This document shows positions 33,426-42,866 of a DNA stretch of 64,000 bases, piece by piece. Position 1 is the first letter of the stretch. Each line of letters starts with the position of its first letter. The stretch is from Paenibacillus sp. (GTDB lineage: Bacteria; Bacteroidota; Bacteroidia; Bacteroidales; Muribaculaceae): assembly GCA_023663345.1 (NCBI GenBank), contig JAMPHR010000002.1:62001-126000 (forward strand), read 5' to 3'. Position numbers and translations under genes: made by a program. The notes beneath the pieces are model-generated. The model saw nothing but the letters and a program-made list of their open reading frames with translations, was not told the DNA's origin and did no database searches.

Positions 33426-35297
33426 TCAATCGACAGGGGAAATTTTTATCGCCACGCCTCCGCGCGGAGCCAGATCGAATTTAAGTTTGTCCTTGGCCGA
33501 TACTTTCTTCTCGGTGATTCTCACGTGGGTAGCGGTCTCAACCTTAGGATCGTCGGTGTAGATTGTGGCCAGATATTTTTTGCCGGGTGTGAGGAATGAG
33601 AGGTCTATCTCCTCATCGCGGGCACCGTCGTTGTTGGTCATGGCGGCAGCCCACCAGGTCTCCCCCTTGCGACGGGCCATCTTTATGCCCTTGCCGGGGT
33701 AACCGCCCAGCACGCGGGTGTCATCGAATGTGGTCTCCAGATCCTCAAACCATTTCACCTCGGGCTCGCCGTGGTACAGGGCGGGGGTGTCGTACCAGAA
33801 TATGGTCTGCAACGGGCTGAAGAACACGAGCGAGGCCGCAAGCTGATGGGCGTGGGTGTTCTTGAGGCGCTTGTCGTAGTAACAGATGGTGTAGTCGGCG
33901 GCACCGTTGAGCATACGGGTGAAGGGGAGAGTGACGTTGTGGGTGGCATCGGGCCACTCCTCGTTACCGCATATACCCTCCTGGGTGAGCAGGTTGGGAC
34001 AGGTGCGCGAGAAGCCCGAGGGTCGGAACTCGTCGTGGATGTTCATCAGCAGTTTGTTGTCGGCGGCCTTGCGCACCATGTCGTGGAGCCAAGTGGCCCA
34101 GCGGTGGGAAGCATACTGGACGAAGCCCGATTTCACTCCGGCCACGCCCCACTCGTGGAGCAGGGGGAACAGCTCGTCCATCTGCTTCATCAGCGCGTGC
34201 TGGTTGACATATAGCCACACGCCCACACCTTTCTCCTTGCCGTAGTCGATGACGCGTTGCATGTCGAGATTCTCAACCACTTTCGTGGCATCACCGTCAT
34301 GACTTGTGCAGGGCAGATACCACAGCCAGTCAAAGAGCATGTAAGGGATATTATGCTCGGCGCAGAAGTCTATGTTTCTCAATCCGGCATTGGTATCTAT
34401 CTTGGTGCATCGCATTATCTTGCCGGGCTTCACCCAAGAGAAATCGCCCTCGGCACGGGGATTGAGGTTGAGCACGATGTCATTGTTCTCGAGCAGCTGG
34501 CCGGGAGTGTCGGCGGTCATGATTATCTTCCAGGGGGTGGCATAGTAGGTAACAATGTCGACCGGCGAATACATCACAGATTGCAGGGTGCCCTCCTTGC
34601 CGGGACGGGAGGTGTACTTGGTGAGGCACCAGTCATCGACATCGGCATCGAGCAGGGCCACCCATTTGCCCGAGGGGAGCTCGAGGGTGAGGGCGCGCTC
34701 CACGGGACGGGCGATGCTGTCGACCGGAGTGTAGTCAAATGTCGCCTGGGCCCACTTCTCGCTCCAGGCCATTGTACCGCGCGGGAATGTATAGTCGGTG
34801 AGGTCACCGGTGACCTTGTGGAATATGGCGGCGGGATGCTCGGGGAAGAAATAGCGGAAGGCTATGCCCTCGTCGTAGGCTCTCACCTGCACATCGAGCC
34901 GGTAGTCGCTCTTGTCCTTACGCGACATGTGGAGCGTGGCCGAGTTGAAACGGTCGCGCACAGTGGAGCGCTCGCCATATTGCGGATGCCACACACTGTC
35001 GACCGGAGCATGGACTGTCACGCTGTCGACCTCAAGAAGATCCATCCAGCATTCGGGCTGGACAAGATCGCGCTTGCCGAGGGCCATTTCCCATGCCCAG
35101 TTGTCGACTTCGAGTCCGGCACGTGAGGGGAGTATGGTCTCCTTTCCGTCGACGCTCACGGTGTAGGTGAGTTCGTTGGCCGGTTTGGAGAATGTCACGG
35201 TGTTGCGTCCGTCGGGCGACGTGAGGGTGAGAGTGGCATTGGCACCTGCACTCAGCGAAGTCAGCGCGAGGAGCAGTGATAGACTGGTTTTCATCAT
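33426..35297 (-). CDS. GH97 glycosidase, inverting (SusB-like) subtype predicted
   Basis: 623-residue exported enzyme, signal peptide to about GANA (21). GH97 layout: N-terminal beta-sandwich, central TIM barrel, C-terminal sheet. In the barrel, WGVAGVKSGFVQYAS aligns with GVKGIKVDFFGGD of the second GH97 (60455-62401); the nucleophile Asp of retaining members is replaced by Gly here. NIHDEFRPSGFSRTCPNLLTQEGICGNE carries the glutamates used by inverting members such as SusB. So an inverting alpha-glucosidase-like mechanism is predicted (inference), substrate uncertain. Last enzyme of the main PUL run, 57 bp after the GH127/146 gene. Confidence 0.9.
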   Translation of the reverse strand: MMKTSLSLLLALTSLSAGANATLTLTSPDGRNTVTFSKPANELTYTVSVDGKETILPSRAGLEVDNWAWEMALGKRDLVQPECWMDLLEVDSVTVHAPVDSVWHPQYGERSTVRDRFNSATLHMSRKDKSDYRLDVQVRAYDEGIAFRYFFPEHPAAIFHKVTGDLTDYTFPRGTMAWSEKWAQATFDYTPVDSIARPVERALTLELPSGKWVALLDADVDDWCLTKYTSRPGKEGTLQSVMYSPVDIVTYYATPWKIIMTADTPGQLLENNDIVLNLNPRAEGDFSWVKPGKIMRCTKIDTNAGLRNIDFCAEHNIPYMLFDWLWYLPCTSHDGDATKVVENLDMQRVIDYGKEKGVGVWLYVNQHALMKQMDELFPLLHEWGVAGVKSGFVQYASHRWATWLHDMVRKAADNKLLMNIHDEFRPSGFSRTCPNLLTQEGICGNEEWPDATHNVTLPFTRMLNGAADYTICYYDKRLKNTHAHQLAASLVFFSPLQTIFWYDTPALYHGEPEVKWFEDLETTFDDTRVLGGYPGKGIKMARRKGETWWAAAMTNNDGARDEEIDLSFLTPGKKYLATIYTDDPKVETATHVRITEKKVSAKDKLKFDLAPRGGVAIKISPVD

Positions 35298-35354
35298 TAT
35301 ATCGTGGAGGGGTGTAGTTTAAGGTGGATAGTTCGGTAATAATGGGGAGGACGG

Positions 35355-37274
35355 TCATTTCAGATCCCAGTACACCACGTAGCGGCAACGGTGGGCGTCG
35401 TAGAGGGGGAGAATGGAGCGTCCGTCGGGAGTGGCGAAGCGCAGGCGATCGCTTGTGCGCTTGATCGAGGCCGAGGGGTTTGACAGGTCGACATCGAGCG
35501 AGGTGTTGAGGCCGGCCGGTATCTTATAGTCGTAGGTGTAATAGTCGTTTCTCACAGTGGGGTCGGAGAAAGGAGCGGGCGAGGTCATCCCCTCGGTGCC
35601 CATGTCGCCGGCGAGCACCACCGGGCCGTAGAGCAACGCTCCGCGCGAGGGGGTGTCGGGCGCGGTCTCAACGCGCAGACTCATAGGGTAGGTCACCTCC
35701 ACCACGTCCCCCTCGCGCCACTTGCGCTTCACGGGGATGTAGGATGAGGGCTTGCCTTTCACGGCCACCTTGCGCCCGTTGACCTTGACCACAGGCTTAC
35801 CGCTCCATGAGGGATAGCGGAGCGAGAGGGTCAGCTCGCCTGCCGGAGCCTTGTCGATGGTGAGGCGGGTGGTTTCCGACTCGGGGAACGAGGTGGTCTG
35901 GGTCAGTATCAGCCCCTTCTCGGCCCAATTGAGGCGCGAGGGGATGAACAGGTTGACATACAGATTGTCGTCACCATGATAATATATCCCCTCGGCATAC
36001 TTGGCGTGGCTCTCGAAACCGCTACCCACACAGCACCAGAACGACTGCTCGGGGGTGGAGTAGACCTTGTGCGATCCGCTCAGCAACGGGAGGAAATAGC
36101 ACACCATGCCCGAGAGGGTGTCCTGCTGGGCGAGGATGTGGTTATAGAGGGCACGTTCGTAGTAGTCGGCCACGGCGGGGGAGGGATCCCAGGTGAATAG
36201 GTGGCGCGAGAGTTTGAGCATGTTGTAGGTGCAACAGGTCTCGCCGGTGTAGCCGTTGATGAAGCGGGAGAATTGGGCTGGATCGAAGAAATGCTCCTTC
36301 TGACTGCACGAACCGGTGACGAACGAGTGGTGGCCGGTGGTCTCGTCCCAGAACAGGCGCGCTATGCCCTGACTGCGCCCGTCGCCTGTCAGCTCGTAAT
36401 TGCGGGCCTCGGCTATCACTTTGGGGATGAAAGTATTGGTGTGCTTGGTTCCGAAATCGGTCTCACCATTCGCCAGCGGATCTATCACGTCGTTGTGATA
36501 GAAATAGCGGGCGAGATTGCGGTAACGAGTGTCGCCGGTGACGGCATAGAGATTGTAGAAAGCCTCGTTGACACCGCCAAATTCGTTGCGGAGCATGAGC
36601 CGGCGGGTCTCCTCGGGTTGTCCCATGAGTTTACCGTAGGCCCAGTCGCCCATCTTCACGGCAATATCGAGAGCCTGGCGGTTGTCGGAGTACAGATATT
36701 GGTCGATGAGGCCCGAGAACAGTTTGTGGAGAGTGTACCACGGAGCCCACACGCTCTTACCGCGCAGGTTGCGGTTGATCAGCTCCTCGGGAAACGCGCT
36801 GAGGTATCCTCCGCCCAGCGCATCCTGCACCTCGGCGAGTCCGCTCACCAGACTGTCGCCCTTGAGCTTGAACACCTCGGCACCGGTGGCTGCATACATG
36901 AGTCCGTAGGCCGAGAGGAGATGTCCGGTGGTGTGACCGCGCAGGTCGCAGTCGAGCGACTCCCATCCGCCGAGCTTCTTCACGCTCTCATATCCGCCCT
37001 CAAGTCCGGCAAACGTGCCGGCGTTGTTGCGGAAGCTGTGGAGCAGACGGCCCACGGGGATCGACACCATCCAAGCCGAGTCGCGCTCCAGATTGTCGCG
37101 TACACGGCCCGGCAGGAGCTTCACATCCTTGAGGTCGAAGCTGAGGGCTCGCACCGGAGCCGTGGTCTCGACTTTCAGTTTCCCCTCATGCTGTCCGGGA
37201 TATATGGATTGGGCCGAGGCCGGTGTCAGGCAACCTATAGCCAATGCCAGAGCAAGAGTAATATAAGATTTCAT
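35355..37274 (-). CDS. GH127/GH146-type beta-L-arabinofuranosidase (DUF1680)
   Basis: 639 residues, signal peptide to PASA (about 20). (Alpha/alpha)6 core with [19 protein letters not shown] and [17 protein letters not shown], then the zinc/nucleophile motif: [12 protein letters not shown] (Glu and Cys) and [13 protein letters not shown] (paired Cys, one the catalytic thiolate in characterised members). C-terminal beta-sandwich. Expected to release beta-L-arabinofuranose from arabinan or arabinogalactan side chains. Placement between GH127 and GH146 is not certain; the longer form and SFWCC resemble GH146. A distinct GH127 is at 62416. Confidence 0.88.
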   Translation of the reverse strand: MKSYITLALALAIGCLTPASAQSIYPGQHEGKLKVETTAPVRALSFDLKDVKLLPGRVRDNLERDSAWMVSIPVGRLLHSFRNNAGTFAGLEGGYESVKKLGGWESLDCDLRGHTTGHLLSAYGLMYAATGAEVFKLKGDSLVSGLAEVQDALGGGYLSAFPEELINRNLRGKSVWAPWYTLHKLFSGLIDQYLYSDNRQALDIAVKMGDWAYGKLMGQPEETRRLMLRNEFGGVNEAFYNLYAVTGDTRYRNLARYFYHNDVIDPLANGETDFGTKHTNTFIPKVIAEARNYELTGDGRSQGIARLFWDETTGHHSFVTGSCSQKEHFFDPAQFSRFINGYTGETCCTYNMLKLSRHLFTWDPSPAVADYYERALYNHILAQQDTLSGMVCYFLPLLSGSHKVYSTPEQSFWCCVGSGFESHAKYAEGIYYHGDDNLYVNLFIPSRLNWAEKGLILTQTTSFPESETTRLTIDKAPAGELTLSLRYPSWSGKPVVKVNGRKVAVKGKPSSYIPVKRKWREGDVVEVTYPMSLRVETAPDTPSRGALLYGPVVLAGDMGTEGMTSPAPFSDPTVRNDYYTYDYKIPAGLNTSLDVDLSNPSASIKRTSDRLRFATPDGRSILPLYDAHRCRYVVYWDLK

Positions 37275-37328
37275 TCGTAAGGTATTCGGAAAAATGCTAA
37301 AGGTATTAGGGAAGTACTATCAGGTTAT

Positions 37329-38723
37329 TTACTTGAATTTTATGTCGCTTATGTAGCGGTTGGTCACGAAATCTTTCAGGCTCGTGAGTTTCTCACCGTT
37401 GATCATGACGTTCTCGAATGTCACGTCGGTAACATCCCTCTCGCGGTCATATCCCAGGATCTCCGACTTGGATTCTCCATAGCCGTTGTAGGTGATGTTG
37501 CGGAAACGTATGTTCTCGATTTTCCGGCCCGGAGTCTTGTTGTACTTGGGATTGAACTGTACCTCGAGGTGAAACAGCATCCCTTCTTGGATGCTTTCCA
37601 CGCGTATGTCGTCAAACGTGATGTCGCGGGCTATATTGTTGTCGCCGAGCACGATGCACATCGCGCCACGGTAGGGCGGATCATCCTCGTCGTGCTCGAG
37701 GATGTCGATGTTGCTGAATGAGAGCCTCTCTATCACCTCGCCCTCCTCATTGTCGGGGTCGCCGTGGCCACCGATGTTGATGGGGTGGGCGATGTCGGCC
37801 CACAGCACCGAGTTCTTCACGGAAATGTCCGATGAACCGCCTTTCCAGTCCCAGCGGTGGTTGTAGAGGGCGATGCAGTCGTCGCTGTTGCGCATGAACA
37901 CGTTGTCGATCTCCACATTCCGACAGCACATCATGTCGATACCGTCGCTCCAGCCCTTGATGCTGAACGATTTGAGATTCCGTATGATAATTCCCTCGCT
38001 TCCGCCACCAAACACGGTGTAGTGGTCGGGGTTGACCACGGTAACGCCGTCGATCTCGACATTGCGCGAGTTGGTCACCTCGATGCCACGTATGGGGTGG
38101 TCGAGGATGCCTCGCCCTATGATCCTGACGTTCTCGGCATGGTCGACAAGGAGCTTCGCCCTGATTACAGCGCCGTGTGCCAGGAATACAGTGGTGTTGG
38201 AGGGGATGCGGATCTGATTGTTGGGCAGGTCGCCGGGGCGATGCACTCCGGGGCCGAAGTAGAGTACTCCGGGGCCTGACTCGGTGTAGACCTCGCTCAT
38301 CACCGGATTGGCAAACAGGTGAAGGTTGTGGAGACGGTCTCCGTCAAATTCCACCGACAGGTAGCGTGGTTCGTCGATGCGGAATGTGATGGTGTTGCCC
38401 TTGCGGTCATAGTTGATCGAATGGCGGAGCGGGCGCACATCGACCTGCGAGAAGATGCCGTTGTTCTTCTTCACCATCACTTCCACCGGCTCGTCCATGT
38501 CAAACTGTACCATCGAGGCATCCTGCGGACGGTCCATGTCGACCTGCACCTTGTACTCATACAGGTCCTGCCATTCCCCGCCGATGGTCCTCACCTTTAC
38601 GGTGAAGTCATCGTTGTGGGGCATATTGGGGTTGCCTGACGGATACACGTTGAGCGTGGCGTTGGCCATCATGGCCATGAAGCAGGTCGCAAGGGTGAGG
38701 ATGGAGCGTAGGGGGTGGTTCAT
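37329..38723 (-). CDS. Right-handed beta-helix glycosidase (GH28/GH49-like)
   Basis: 464 residues, signal peptide to about NATLN (23). An N-terminal beta-sandwich (about 25-140) precedes a parallel beta-helix with regularly spaced coils (ENVRIIGRGILD, NVEIDGVTVVNP, GIIIRNLKSFSIKGWSDGID, NVEIDNVFMRNSDDCIALY). The pair of aspartates in NSDDCIALY and the preceding WSDGID resemble polygalacturonase-type catalytic acids. Exact GH family is unclear. Paralogue of the protein at 41195-42655. 23 bp separate it from the heparinase-like gene upstream. Confidence 0.75.
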   Translation of the reverse strand: MNHPLRSILTLATCFMAMMANATLNVYPSGNPNMPHNDDFTVKVRTIGGEWQDLYEYKVQVDMDRPQDASMVQFDMDEPVEVMVKKNNGIFSQVDVRPLRHSINYDRKGNTITFRIDEPRYLSVEFDGDRLHNLHLFANPVMSEVYTESGPGVLYFGPGVHRPGDLPNNQIRIPSNTTVFLAHGAVIRAKLLVDHAENVRIIGRGILDHPIRGIEVTNSRNVEIDGVTVVNPDHYTVFGGGSEGIIIRNLKSFSIKGWSDGIDMMCCRNVEIDNVFMRNSDDCIALYNHRWDWKGGSSDISVKNSVLWADIAHPINIGGHGDPDNEEGEVIERLSFSNIDILEHDEDDPPYRGAMCIVLGDNNIARDITFDDIRVESIQEGMLFHLEVQFNPKYNKTPGRKIENIRFRNITYNGYGESKSEILGYDRERDVTDVTFENVMINGEKLTSLKDFVTNRYISDIKFK

Positions 38724-38745
38724 GAGCGGATCATTTGTGGGGATT

Positions 38746-41031
38746 TCATTTGCGGAATTTCACGTTCACCATGTTGCCGTCCTTCTTCACGGGATGCGAC
38801 TTGCCGTTGACGGTGAGGGATGTGGGGGAGCCCTTGATGTTCATGTTGACACGGGGCTGGCCGGTGACCTGCAGGTCGAGCTTGCGACCTTCGGGTCGGG
38901 CTATCACGTTGAGCTTGGAGAGCGACGAGAAATAGGTGTCGCCACCACGGCGCAGGGCGCTTCCGTGTCCGATGAAGGTCTCGGAGGGGTCGGCGGGGTT
39001 GCCACCCTCGGGATAGCTTACGGCGAGCATATAGGCATCGGTGCTCCATCCGTCGGCATCCATCCACGAGTTGAGGTGCATGAGACGGCCGTCGGCCTGC
39101 TGATTGATGTAGAGGTCGGTGATCTTGCCCTTGTTGGTGATGCGGAGGCCTATCCAGCCGGTGCCCTCGCGACGCTCTATCACGGGGAGCTCCTCATTTT
39201 TCTGCGAGGGGGAGTCCTTGAGTATTATGGCTGTCACGCCCTTCACGCGGTCGGTCACGCCGGGCAGGTGGAAGCTCCAGTAGGTCTCGGTGCCCTGCAG
39301 ATCCTCGGTGGGACCCTCGTGGGTCTCCCAGTACATATCCTCGGGATAATCGTGTACAAAGTTGCTGTAGGCCAGCGGGCGGGGATAGAGGGGACGGATG
39401 AGCGCGGCCGACTCGCCGTTGGTGATCTCGAGGTCGAAGCCTCTCTTGACGGCCTCGCCACCGGGGTGCCACACCCACTCGAAGTTGCCGGGCTGATGGC
39501 TGTGGAGGTCGTCGATGACGTAGATCGCATTGTCGATCCACAGGAAGTGGCGGAAGTTGCGGTCGAGCAGATGCGACATGGGGCCGGTGCCGTCGGCCAG
39601 CACATACTTGATGTTGCCGCCGTCCACCAGATTGCTCACCGAGCCGGGGAGCATGGTGCCGTGATACTGCTGATAGGTGGGCTGGCCCTGACCGTTGAAT
39701 TTCACAACGTTGTGGGCATCGGTCTGGAAGAAGTAATTCCGGTACTCGGGCTTGCCGTAGCTGCAGTTGCCGGCATCCTTGATGATGTCCACTCCCTTGT
39801 GGAACACTATGAGCGAATTGGCGTCGGCATGGGAATGGTTCCATGTCATGCCGCTCTTCACGGCGAGCATGGTGGCATCCTTGTCCCAGGAGTCACGCAT
39901 TGTGGCCCAGCCGAAATCCTCCCACAGATGCGAGGTGGGGAGGCCGGGGGTGGCGGGAGCCTTGTCGAGCGAGGGGGTGTAGAGAAATCCCATGGGGAAG
40001 ATGCGGGGGAAGCCTTCGCGGTGCTGTCCGGGCTCAATCTGGGTGGCATACCACAGTGTGGCGGGGTTCTCGGCACCCATATTGTAGGCGAGTATCATCG
40101 AGCTTTCGCCGGTCACATTCTTGTGGGAGTCGCCGAAATTGATGCTGTGGAGCTGACCGGTGCGGGGATAGGCCACGTGGCAGAAGAAAGGAGCGAGCTT
40201 CTCCATCTGAGGGATATCCTCGAGCTTGGCGCCGGGGTGGGAGTTGAGCCATGCCATGCGCAGGAGCAGGGCCTCGGTCACGCCGAAGCTCGCATAGTTG
40301 ATGCTCTCGTACATACCGCCGTCGCGGTCAAATGTCTTGGGCTTGTGCTGAATGATGTCGCCGTCAAATTCAAACCACTCCGGCATGGCCTCGACAGTAC
40401 GGCGGGCAGCCTCGGCGGCCTGGGGGAGTTCGTTGCCGATCGAGAGGGCGAGGAGTCCGCCCATGCCGGCACATGAGGTCCACCAGTTATGGCCCATGGA
40501 ATTGAGCGAATGTATGCGCGAGGGCTCAAGGATCCAGTCGCCGAGCAGAGGCTCCACGGCCAGGCGCCACATCCCCTCGGCTATCTCCTTGCGCTCGGCG
40601 GGAGTGAGGCGGTCGTATATCACATCGTAGGCCACAGCCACCTGAAAACTGCGGTGGGCCATCTGCAGCTCGCTACGCCATGCCGGCTTGCGGGCCAGCA
40701 TCTCGCGGTCGCCCCACGAGCGGGTCTTGGCGGTGGCGAGGAGCACACGTTTGATACAGTCGGCATACTTGTCGTCGCCGGTCATCATGTAGGCGAGGGC
40801 GGGATACTCGAGTTTTCTCACATCCCCCTTACCATCGGCCTGCTCATCGGCCACAGCCTTAATCTGTTGCCAGGCGCGGGCCATTACGGAGTCGTTCTTC
40901 ACGGCTTTCTTGGCTGTCTCCACCCTGTCGGGGGTGAAGAGGAGTGACGGATGCTTGATTTTCTGAGCCTGCGCGATTGCGGCACACATCAGTATGGCGG
41001 CAAGTGCCGGAAGCAGTCGGCGTAAAGTCAT
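38746..41031 (-). CDS. Heparinase II/III-family polysaccharide lyase
   Basis: 761 residues, signal peptide ending IAQAQ (23). N-terminal alpha/alpha toroid (about 30-400) with DRDGGMYESINYASFGVTEAL, then the heparinase II/III-like beta-sandwich (about 410-700) with WNHSHADANSLIVFHKGVDIIKDAGN and YFFQTDAHNVVKFNGQ, the His/Tyr/Asn-rich region used for proton abstraction in this superfamily. Likely cleaves uronic-acid linkages by beta-elimination, feeding unsaturated ends to GH88. PL family number cannot be fixed by eye. 163-bp gap upstream contains repeats. Confidence 0.85.
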   Translation of the reverse strand: MTLRRLLPALAAILMCAAIAQAQKIKHPSLLFTPDRVETAKKAVKNDSVMARAWQQIKAVADEQADGKGDVRKLEYPALAYMMTGDDKYADCIKRVLLATAKTRSWGDREMLARKPAWRSELQMAHRSFQVAVAYDVIYDRLTPAERKEIAEGMWRLAVEPLLGDWILEPSRIHSLNSMGHNWWTSCAGMGGLLALSIGNELPQAAEAARRTVEAMPEWFEFDGDIIQHKPKTFDRDGGMYESINYASFGVTEALLLRMAWLNSHPGAKLEDIPQMEKLAPFFCHVAYPRTGQLHSINFGDSHKNVTGESSMILAYNMGAENPATLWYATQIEPGQHREGFPRIFPMGFLYTPSLDKAPATPGLPTSHLWEDFGWATMRDSWDKDATMLAVKSGMTWNHSHADANSLIVFHKGVDIIKDAGNCSYGKPEYRNYFFQTDAHNVVKFNGQGQPTYQQYHGTMLPGSVSNLVDGGNIKYVLADGTGPMSHLLDRNFRHFLWIDNAIYVIDDLHSHQPGNFEWVWHPGGEAVKRGFDLEITNGESAALIRPLYPRPLAYSNFVHDYPEDMYWETHEGPTEDLQGTETYWSFHLPGVTDRVKGVTAIILKDSPSQKNEELPVIERREGTGWIGLRITNKGKITDLYINQQADGRLMHLNSWMDADGWSTDAYMLAVSYPEGGNPADPSETFIGHGSALRRGGDTYFSSLSKLNVIARPEGRKLDLQVTGQPRVNMNIKGSPTSLTVNGKSHPVKKDGNMVNVKFRK

Positions 41032-41147
41032 GATATTTCGGAGTTTTAAGATGATGTTCAGATGTAATGTGATGAGATATTAAGGAAAGCGGGGAGCGTA
41101 GAAATGAGGAAGCGGAATCACGGGTCGAATATAGCAAAAAATCCCGT

Positions 41148-41211
41148 CATAACCTCATAACCCTATCACCCCATAACCTTCATCGCGAGATGAATTATCG
41201 CGAGATGAATT
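41148..41211 (-). repeat. 15-bp tandem duplication at a stop codon plus CATAACC repeats
   Basis: ATCGCGAGATGAATT occurs twice in tandem (41182-41196, 41197-41211); the coding 3' end of the beta-helix gene (stop at 41195) lies in it. Just downstream on the transcript are three CATAACC copies (41148, 41156, 41172), the reverse of GGTTATG, reminiscent of the TTTATGGG octamers in the his operon. Confidence 0.8.
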
Positions 41212-42655
41212 TAACATTGTCGACATGTTCGCCGATGAAAATGCGGGCCATGTCGCCGGTCTTGTACCACTTGGGCTTGCCGGGCATATCGTCGGAGATC
41301 TTCTCGCCGTTGATCACCAGATTCTCGAAAGTGATGTCGCTCACCTTGCGGTCCTGGTTGTATCCGGCTATGATCGACAGCTCGTCGCCCGAGCCGTTGT
41401 AGACCACATCCCTGAACAGCACATTCTTCACGCAGGTGCCGGGAGCCTTGCAATATTTCTCGTTGAAGAAGATGCGGATGTTGAACAGCTGGCCCTGACG
41501 GAAATCCTCGACGCGGATATTGTCGAAAGTTATGTCCTTGACCAGATTGTTGTCGCCACAGTTGATGGCGAAGCAACCCTGATAGTCGATCTGCTTCTCC
41601 TGATGGTCGAGGATGTCGATGTTGCGGTACATGAGGTTCTGGATGGTATCGGCCGGAGCGTCGGTGCCAAGCTCGGCGGCACTGCCGTGGAGACCTATCA
41701 TGATTGGGTGGGCCACGTCGGCCCACAGCGTGGAGTTCTCCATGGTGATGTTCCTGCATCCGCCGTTGAAGCCCTTGCGGGTGGCATACACGGTATTGCA
41801 GTCGTCGCTGTTGCGGCAGAACACATTATTATAATGCACATTGTCGCTGGCAAACACGTTCATGCCGTCGCCCCAGCCGTAATAGCTGATGGCCTTGACA
41901 TTGTTGATGCTCACCGAGTCGCTTCCGCCCACCGGGATCTGGGTGACGATGATGCCGTCGGCCTCGATGTTCTTGCTGCGCTTGATGTACACGCCCTCGC
42001 CACGTCCGCGGGGATGCACCTCGCCACGGCCGTAGAATTTTACGTCGCTCACGCCGTTGGCTATCAGCTGGCCATACACGCGGGCTCCGCCGTCGATATA
42101 AACTGTGGTGCCCGAGGGGACGCTGAGGGTGTCGCCGGGCAGATTGTGTACGCCGGGAGCGAAGTATATCAGATCCTTGTGCTTCTTAAGGTTCTTGAGC
42201 ACCTTGGCTGAGGGGCGGTGGGTGTCGATGGGGTTGGCGAAGAGGTGTAGGTTGTGGAATATGTCGCCGTTGACCTCGACCGAGAGATTGCGGGGCGAGG
42301 AGAGCGAGAAGGTCAGAGTGTCTCCGCTGACCGCCGGAGTGATATTGTAGGAGAGGGGACGCACACGGGCCTCGGTGACCGGGGCGCGGTGGGCGATGAC
42401 GCGCACGTCGACGGTGCCGTCAAAGTCGAAATAGGCCATCGAGGCCGTTTCGGGAGTGTGTTTTGTTCCGCGCACCTCGTCCACCTTCACGGGATAGACG
42501 GCTACTGACTGCCATGGAGTCTCAGCGCCCTGGCGCACCTCCACGGTGAAATCATCGAGCGTTTCCACCCCCGGTCCGGCAGGGTAGGTGACGAGTTCGG
42601 CTTTGCCGGGCAAGAATATGGCTAATGCAAGAGTCAGGAGTGATAAATGCTTCAT
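41195..42655 (-). CDS. Right-handed beta-helix glycosidase (GH28/GH49-like)
   Basis: 486 residues, signal peptide to about GKAE (20). Same architecture as 37329-38723: N-terminal sandwich with LDDFTVEVRQG, then the beta-helix. The paralogous acidic segment reads VFCRNSDDCNTVYATRKGF, and STLWADVAHPIMIGLHG parallels SVLWADIAHPINIGGHG of the other copy. Probably attacks the same glycan at a different linkage. Follows the lyase-like gene after a 211-bp gap with a strong hairpin. Confidence 0.75.
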   Translation of the reverse strand: MKHLSLLTLALAIFLPGKAELVTYPAGPGVETLDDFTVEVRQGAETPWQSVAVYPVKVDEVRGTKHTPETASMAYFDFDGTVDVRVIAHRAPVTEARVRPLSYNITPAVSGDTLTFSLSSPRNLSVEVNGDIFHNLHLFANPIDTHRPSAKVLKNLKKHKDLIYFAPGVHNLPGDTLSVPSGTTVYIDGGARVYGQLIANGVSDVKFYGRGEVHPRGRGEGVYIKRSKNIEADGIIVTQIPVGGSDSVSINNVKAISYYGWGDGMNVFASDNVHYNNVFCRNSDDCNTVYATRKGFNGGCRNITMENSTLWADVAHPIMIGLHGSAAELGTDAPADTIQNLMYRNIDILDHQEKQIDYQGCFAINCGDNNLVKDITFDNIRVEDFRQGQLFNIRIFFNEKYCKAPGTCVKNVLFRDVVYNGSGDELSIIAGYNQDRKVSDITFENLVINGEKISDDMPGKPKWYKTGDMARIFIGEHVDNVKFISR

Positions 42656-42809
42656 GACGCGGTGTATAGATTGGGTTTATATAGGGAGATAGACAGGGAG
42701 CGGGGTAGTGCGGGATAAAATACCGGTCGAGCGGGGAGGGAGCTCCCATCCCTCCCCGGCCCGTTCCGGTAAAGAAAAGTGATTCGTGGCGATTGAAGTC
42801 CCCGCGTGG

Positions 42810-42832
42810 CGGGAGGGGGGCTGCCCCTCCCG
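42810..42832. other. Intercistronic GC-rich hairpin in the PUL
   Basis: Perfect 9-bp stem CGGGAGGGG (42810-42818) / CCCCTCCCG (42824-42832), 5-nt loop, 34 bp after the lyase stop-to-start boundary on the far side. No T-tract; may block RNA decay or mark a processing site rather than terminate. The rest of the 211-bp gap shows no gene and no promoter box. Confidence 0.5.
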
Positions 42833-42866
42833 TCGGCGAGGGAAACAATCTGATTCACCTTGAATA

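Noticed and set aside
38413-40476. 687-codon open frame on the plus strand
   Set aside because: Lies antisense to the heparinase II/III gene; its translation is low-complexity Gly/Val/His-rich, typical of the reverse of GC-rich coding sequence. The minus-strand protein has clear domains.
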